A stretch of 33,677 nt of DNA from Alkalinema sp. CACIAM 70d (lineage in GTDB: Bacteria; Cyanobacteriota; Cyanobacteriia; Leptolyngbyales; Leptolyngbyaceae): contig MUGG01000109.1 of assembly GCA_002148405.1 (NCBI GenBank), positions 1 to 33,677 on the forward strand, written 5' to 3'. A program made the translations under genes and the position numbers. Below the pieces are notes generated by a model. That model was not told the origin of the DNA, did no database searches, and worked only from the letters and a program-made list of their open reading frames with translations. Position 1 is the first letter of the stretch. Every line of letters starts with the position of its first letter. Shown one piece after another: positions 29,309-33,677 of this stretch.

Positions 29309-30508
29309 ATGTATCTGCGATCGCTGAACCTACGCCATTTTCGGAATTACACTGAGCAGTCCGTGGAGTTTACGGCGGCAAAGACGATTCTATTGGGACA
29401 GAATGCCCAGGGCAAATCGAACTTGTTGGAAGCGGTGGAACTGTTGTCAGCGTTGAAATCCCACCGCACCAGCCGCGATCGGGATCTGATCCAAACGGAT
29501 GCCTTAGCCGCGCACATTTCAGGACAGTTACACCGGGAAACCAGTGGGGATTTGGAATTGTCGTTGACGCTGCGGGCTAATGGGCGGCGATCGGTGGCGT
29601 TGAATGGCGTGGCGATGCGGCGGCAGGTGGATTTCCTGGGCACGCTCAATATGGTGCAGTTTTCCAGTTTGGATTTGGATTTGGTGCGGGGCGGGCCGGA
29701 GTGTCGTCGTCATTGGGTGGATGGGTTATTGGTGCAGTTGGAACCGATCTATGCCCATGTGTTGCAGCAGTATAATCAGGTTTTACGGCAGCGGAATGCT
29801 TTGCTGAAGACTTTAAAACGAGAGAACGATCGGGCGGGTAATCTGTTCGATCGAGCATCTACGAGTTCTAGCACAAGCGATTCTTCTAGTAATTCTGCTA
29901 GTGATTTAGAGGCTTCTAGTTTATCGTTGTGGGATGCCCAGTTGGCGGTAGCAGGGTCGCGGGTCATCCGTCGTCGGGCACGGGTGATTCAGCGGTTGAT
30001 TCCCTTGGCGGAGGCATGGCACCGATCGATTAGTGCCAGCACAGAAGCGTTAACCCTGAGTTATCTGCCCAATGTGGAATTGCTAGAAGACAGTCCGGAG
30101 GTTCTGCAACAGACATTTTTGGATAAGATTCGATCGCGGAGTACGGCGGAGTTTCACCAAGGGACAACGCTGGTGGGGCCGCACCGGGACGATATTGAAT
30201 TTACAATTAATCAAACCCCTGCGCGTCAGTACGGTTCCCAAGGGCAGCAACGCACATTGGTTTTAGCGTTGAAGTTAGCGGAGTTACAGTTGATTGAGGA
30301 TGTGATTGGTGAACCGCCTTTATTATTGTTAGACGATGTGTTGGCGGAATTGGATCTAACGCGACAAAATCAGTTATTGGAAACGATTCAGGACCGCTTT
30401 CAAACGATTATTACCACAACTCACCTCGGGGCATTTGATGCACAGTGGCTGGACGCTTCCCAGATTCTTTACGTTAAAGCAGGGCAGTTGGTACCGGAGG
30501 AGTTTTAG
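29309..30508 (+). CDS. recF: DNA replication and repair protein RecF
   Basis: RecF is an SMC-like ATPase that directs RecOR/RecA loading at single-strand gaps. The 399-residue product has Walker A GQNAQGKS (30-37), the signature YGSQGQQRT and Walker [13 protein letters not shown] near 336-349. It is longer than the usual ~360-380 residues because of a Ser-rich insertion at about 183-204 between the coiled-coil-like arm and the following helix. The gene lies 25 kb from dnaN instead of next to it. Its stop codon overlaps that of the convergent hydrolase gene. Confidence 0.96.
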   Translation: MYLRSLNLRHFRNYTEQSVEFTAAKTILLGQNAQGKSNLLEAVELLSALKSHRTSRDRDLIQTDALAAHISGQLHRETSGDLELSLTLRANGRRSVALNGVAMRRQVDFLGTLNMVQFSSLDLDLVRGGPECRRHWVDGLLVQLEPIYAHVLQQYNQVLRQRNALLKTLKRENDRAGNLFDRASTSSSTSDSSSNSASDLEASSLSLWDAQLAVAGSRVIRRRARVIQRLIPLAEAWHRSISASTEALTLSYLPNVELLEDSPEVLQQTFLDKIRSRSTAEFHQGTTLVGPHRDDIEFTINQTPARQYGSQGQQRTLVLALKLAELQLIEDVIGEPPLLLLDDVLAELDLTRQNQLLETIQDRFQTIITTTHLGAFDAQWLDASQILYVKAGQLVPEEF

Positions 30509-32193
30509 GGATTATTTGAGAGATCGATAGGGGTCCGATCGAACTGCACTGAGCCAGCCTGAATCTGGAGGGTAATGATTTGCGCGTCGATCGCACGGGC
30601 AGCGGCGGGTAACGTTCCGGTGCCGGGGTTGACGGGATAGGCGGGGAAGCAGGCAGCGCTGATGCTTAATCGCAGGGCTGCATCGGCTGGAATTTGAATA
30701 TAGGTTGCTTGCAGGGGAATGGTAACGGTAACGGGGAACTCGATCGATCGTTCAGGCGAGGGATTAACTCGGCGATACCCTTGGGCGATCGGGTGCACCT
30801 GACCGTTGGGCAACACCTGGGAAAGCACCGCGCAGAGGTCAAAACTAACGGCATCGCTGGCTACGGTGAGCTGGACGATCGGGGTTCCGAGTAAATGCCA
30901 GGGTTCCGGGTAGGGTTCCGTGGTGTAGGTCAGTACGTCGCTGCGATCGTCCAGGCTGGCCCGATCGAAGACGCCCGCTGGTGCACTGGCATGGCCGCCA
31001 AGGGCAGGGACGGGTCGCCAGGGATCGTGGACTAGGCGATCGGCGATCGGGGGTGTTGTTGGGGGCTGGGTTGCTAGCGGGGCGGATTGCATTGACGCGA
31101 GGCCGGTGGGGTGTAGGTGTAGGTGGGTAGGCGGGTGGGCGGGTGAGCGGGTGGGTCGCGTAAAGCTGGCGGGTAGTTGTTCTAGGGATTGCCAAGTGTT
31201 GCTTCCCATGGCAAATAATTGCACCGGTTTCTCGTTGGTGATACCGTTATCAATTCCCTTGAGCCAGTAATCAAACCAGCGAATTTGTAGTTGATCGACG
31301 GGACTGACCGCAGCATTACCATAATCAATGATTCCCGTTTTGCGTCCCCAGGGTAAATGCGCCCAGGGGCCGATGATGAGGTGCTGGGGGGCTTGTCCCC
31401 GATCGGCCATGGCTTGGTACAAATTCAACGTGCCGCGCAGGTAGGGATCGAACCAGCCGCCGATGTGCAGCATGGGGAGATGGGCGAAGCGATCGTGGTA
31501 GGTTTTGGGGGAGAGGGTGGCCCAGTAGGAATCGCTAGAGGGACGGTGCAGCCAGTCGTGGTAGAACGAGTCGGGGGCCAGGTGTTGCAGGAGTTCGGGA
31601 TTGGCGGGAAGGGGATCTTGCAGGGGGAGATTGTGGGCAGCTTGGCGTAGGCGCAGGAAGGCGGCTTCGTCCCCCGATCGGCGGGCGGTTTCTGCGGCCA
31701 GTTGGATGGCCCAGCCCAGGTTGGCTTGCAGGCAAAAGGCATCACCTTCGTAGGCCCAATCGGCGTAGAGGTCGTCGGCCAACATGGCGGGACAGAGGGC
31801 TTTCAGGGGGGCGGGGCGGTTGACGGCTGCGTAGAGTTGGGTCATGCCCTGGTAGGAGAAGCCGTACATGCCCACATTGCCGTTGCTTTGGGGCAGGTTG
31901 GCGGCCCAGTGAACGGTGGCTTCTCCGTCGCTGATTTCCGAGGCAAATAACCGAAATTCGCCCTCGGAACTGCCCCGTCCGCGCACGTCTTGGATGACGA
32001 CGATGTAACCGTGGGCGGCGTACCAGGTGGGATGGGCATAGACGACGGTGGAGGCGATCGCGCGTCCGTAGGGTTGGCGCATCAGCAGGACGGGAAAGTC
32101 TCCGGGACGATCGGGGGTGTAAACGTCGGCGTCTAGGCGGATGCCGTCGGGGGTGAGGAGCGATCGGGTTTGTTTGGGGCAAACGGGTAGCAT
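30505..32193 (-). CDS. CocE/NonD family alpha/beta hydrolase
   Basis: A 562-residue hydrolase of the CocE/X-prolyl dipeptidyl-peptidase (S15) superfamily. The catalytic triad is visible as Ser113 in GFSYQG, Asp249 in GGWFDP and His279 in GPWAH. A C-terminal jelly-roll domain begins near residue 400. Substrates of such enzymes are esters or amides; none can be assigned. The frame is open 60 codons further upstream, but those codons overlap the neighbouring gene in another frame. ATG 32193, 15 bp after that gene's stop, begins the family-like sequence. It is likely cotranscribed with the upstream gene. Confidence 0.9.
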   Translation of the reverse strand: MLPVCPKQTRSLLTPDGIRLDADVYTPDRPGDFPVLLMRQPYGRAIASTVVYAHPTWYAAHGYIVVIQDVRGRGSSEGEFRLFASEISDGEATVHWAANLPQSNGNVGMYGFSYQGMTQLYAAVNRPAPLKALCPAMLADDLYADWAYEGDAFCLQANLGWAIQLAAETARRSGDEAAFLRLRQAAHNLPLQDPLPANPELLQHLAPDSFYHDWLHRPSSDSYWATLSPKTYHDRFAHLPMLHIGGWFDPYLRGTLNLYQAMADRGQAPQHLIIGPWAHLPWGRKTGIIDYGNAAVSPVDQLQIRWFDYWLKGIDNGITNEKPVQLFAMGSNTWQSLEQLPASFTRPTRSPAHPPTHLHLHPTGLASMQSAPLATQPPTTPPIADRLVHDPWRPVPALGGHASAPAGVFDRASLDDRSDVLTYTTEPYPEPWHLLGTPIVQLTVASDAVSFDLCAVLSQVLPNGQVHPIAQGYRRVNPSPERSIEFPVTVTIPLQATYIQIPADAALRLSISAACFPAYPVNPGTGTLPAAARAIDAQIITLQIQAGSVQFDRTPIDLSNNP

Positions 32194-32207
32194 GGAGTTG
32201 CGTGGGT

Positions 32208-32795
32208 TTATTGCAGAGTTTGCAGCAAGGAATTGAGTTGCAGCGATGCATCCGCAGCCATGACGTGATTTTGATAACGCCGCCATAACAGCGCTTCCAC
32301 TAATGTTGCTTTTCGCTTTTCGCTTAATTTTTCGCCGAACATGGCTAAATCCGGATCGCCGTTGGCTTTCCACTGCTCAAAGACTTGGGCCAGATGAACA
32401 TCAGACTCGACGGTTTGCAGTTTTTTGGCCTTGTCGCTGGCGGTTTTGAGGGAGGCGGTCAGAAAGACGCCTAATTTGATCAAGGTGTCGCCTGCTTGGG
32501 CTTCTACAAAGATTCTAGACCAGTTGATTAACAGGTCTGGGTAGGTTGCCCGCAGCGTTTTCATGGCAGCGGCGCAGGCGGCAATTTCAGATTCTGCTCT
32601 CCGGTAGCCCTGGCCTGTGGCTTGGATGACTCGTCCGTCGGCAAAGGTGACGGTTGCGATCGTGGTGTGCAAGATCGTCATGTTTTCAGGGGTGGGTGGG
32701 ACGACGGTTTGGGTGGTTTGGAAGTGGACGCATTCTTCCAGGCAACCCAGACTTTTTAAGATGTCGAAAAGCCGATTTTTTGCATTGTTTTTCAT
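32208..32795 (-). CDS. Hypothetical protein with a possible double-stranded-RNA-binding-like N-terminus
   Basis: The 195-residue product is not a family I can name with confidence. Residues ~8-95 follow an alpha-beta-beta-beta-alpha pattern. The last helix, AESEIAACAAAMKTL, preceded by ADGRVIQATGQGYRR, resembles a double-stranded RNA-binding domain. The C-terminal 100 residues are helical and charged. It sits 15 bp upstream of the CocE-like hydrolase and probably shares a transcript. An ATG at 32810 is an alternative start; the internal ATG at 32795 has a weak GGA at suitable distance. The RNA-binding reading is inference. Confidence 0.65.
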   Translation of the reverse strand: MKNNAKNRLFDILKSLGCLEECVHFQTTQTVVPPTPENMTILHTTIATVTFADGRVIQATGQGYRRAESEIAACAAAMKTLRATYPDLLINWSRIFVEAQAGDTLIKLGVFLTASLKTASDKAKKLQTVESDVHLAQVFEQWKANGDPDLAMFGEKLSEKRKATLVEALLWRRYQNHVMAADASLQLNSLLQTLQ

Positions 32796-32920
32796 AGGAT
32801 ATCCATGCATTCAGGTTTGGAAAAATGTGCTGTTAGCGCTTTGGTCGGCTAACAACCCTAAAACTGAAAGTTGGGTTTGCACAAAGTGATTTAGCGGGAC
32901 GTGTTATCTGGAGGGAAACT

Positions 32921-33107
32921 GCCCCAAAACCTAGAGCCACCCCTGTTTGACATCAGAAACAAGGGTGGCTCGATCGAATGTTAAAATTCTCGACAAGCCT
33001 CCTCGCTGGACTCAACAGCTGGGGGGATTAGCTGCCCCGCCTTGTAGTCAGCAAATCGGGGTAGCGCTCTAAATTGTTAGGAAACCAGCAACTCCAAGCT
33101 TGATGCC
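32921..33107 (-). ncRNA. Structured element, left copy (candidate HEARO/OMEGA-like RNA)
   Basis: Read on the minus strand, this 187-nt element aligns with the right copy along its whole length at roughly three-quarters identity by eye. It has a central stem with CCCCG/CGGGG arms and ends in the perfect hairpin GAGCCACCC...GGGTGGCTC (32934-32971). No nuclease gene follows it on the minus strand, where the next gene is the hypothetical protein at 32208-32795, so it would be an orphan copy. Assignment to a known RNA family is unconfirmed. Confidence 0.45.
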
Positions 33108-33484
33108 GCATTTTCTGGACGGACTTTATGCCATGTCCCCAAGGGTGAACGGATCTGGCAGGGCGTTGCTATGAGAAACAAGCCTACGGATAAACTAGGG
33201 GTGCTGTCAATCCGTATTGTGTAAATTTTTTGTTGTATTATTGAGCACCCGTGTTGCTGGGGGTGAACTCGTGATTGAAACCTGAGCCAAGAGACAAATT
33301 TAATTGTAGCTTATTTGGGTTGGTTTAGGGTGATCGATCGGGTTTCTCTAGGGATTCAGCAGTTGTTGCTCACCTCATTGGATATGAATTTATAAGTTTC
33401 ATCACTAGGGTTGACTTATCCCTGGTTTCTTCGTAAGCTTACTTGCCATAGCGATCGCCATGGACATCCTTCTTTGAACAGGTT

Positions 33485-33668
33485 GGCATGAAGCGTGGGG
33501 TCGCTGGGTTCCCAGGAATTTAGGGCACTACTCGGGATTGGTGACACAACCCCAAGTAGCTATTCCCCCTCGCTGGAGTAGCAGCAAGGCGGCTTGATGA
33601 GGATTTTAGCATCTGACCGAGCCACTCTTGTTTGTGATGTCAAACGGGGTGGCTCTAAATTTTTGGGC
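33485..33668 (+). ncRNA. Structured element, right copy (candidate HEARO/OMEGA-like RNA)
   Basis: This plus-strand copy of the element at 32921-33107 keeps the same segments with compensating changes. The stem is CTACT/AGTAG with a GGG/CCC extension where the left copy has CCCCG/CGGGG, plus a CTGGG/CCCAG hairpin near 33504. The terminal hairpin GAGCCACTC...GGGTGGCTC (33619-33655) keeps pairing through a G-U. It ends nine bases before the window edge, pointing outward. HEARO/OMEGA guide RNAs lie just upstream of iscB or isrB genes, so the following sequence is decisive. Confidence 0.5.
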
Positions 33669-33677
33669 TTCTTTGAT

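Larger units (their letters stand above)
32796..33677. other. Gene-free region carrying paired inverted structured elements
   Basis: No ORF of convincing quality exists here. The region is dominated by two inverted copies of a ~185-bp element (32921-33107 and 33485-33668) that face away from each other across a 377-bp spacer. The spacer itself holds further hairpins, such as GGGTGCT (33200-33206) with AGCACCC (33244-33250). Confidence 0.6.

Noticed and set aside
32934..32971. Terminal hairpin of the left element as a plain intrinsic terminator
   Set aside because: It is not followed by a clear T run on either strand and is part of a longer conserved element shared with 33485-33668.
33169..33222. 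Short ORF in the spacer between the structured elements
   Set aside because: Only 16-17 codons, no ribosome binding site, and within a likely hairpin.

Overview
This window reads as chromosomal DNA from a cyanobacterium. The evidence is the abundance of GCGATCGC/CGATCG (HIP1-type) sites, DnaA boxes of the cyanobacterial TTTTCCACA type, a DUF760 protein, a cyanobacterial PacL-like Ca2+-ATPase, a PEP-CTERM protein and a CIRCE-controlled groESL operon. dnaA and dnaN flanking an origin would suit a filamentous lineage (Leptolyngbya- or Nostoc-like), but the genus is inference only.

Layout. 1-2481 (-): Ski2/Mtr4-type RNA helicase, cut at its C-terminus by the window edge. 2688-5741 (+): dnaA, a probable oriC (AT-rich stretch plus a cluster of DnaA boxes) and dnaN, closed by a terminator. 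6022-6531 (+): a small two-helix membrane protein. 6889-9115 (-): groEL and groES with CIRCE and a promoter overlapping it. 9116-9906: long non-coding stretch holding a strong orphan terminator and a 35-codon ORF. 9907-10713 (+): PEP-CTERM exported protein.

11047-16273 (-) is an arsenic/phosphate island in the order arsR, pstS-like lipoprotein, GAPDH, arsJ, acr3. GAPDH and ArsJ together form and export 1-arseno-3-phosphoglycerate, ACR3 exports arsenite, and ArsR carries the classical three-cysteine sensor. No arsenate reductase (arsC) lies inside the island. 16400-18963 (-): a divergent GTP cyclohydrolase II-like (Urc1-type) protein, then mutY overlapped by a Nudix gene that looks like the detached C-terminal domain of MutY. 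19397-20430 (-): DUF760 and dps. 20919-21440 (+): a proline-rich PPIG-repeat protein. 21555-24809 (+): SNF2 helicase. 24851-25921 (-): a STAND-like protein with both Walker motifs degraded. 26283-29132 (+): Ca2+-type P-ATPase. 29309-30508 (+): recF. 30505-32795 (-): CocE/NonD hydrolase and a protein with a possible double-stranded-RNA-binding fold.

The last 750 bases contain no gene. They hold two divergent, inverted, roughly three-quarters identical copies of a ~185-nt structured element with apparent compensatory changes. Each copy ends in a GAGCCAC/GTGGCTC hairpin. This is the best candidate in the window for something unusual: it resembles a guide RNA of the IscB/IsrB (HEARO/OMEGA) type, and the right-hand copy points out of the window to where a nuclease gene could start. 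Short tandem repeats of 14, 15 and 16 bp sit in intergenic gaps around the arsenic and DUF760 genes.
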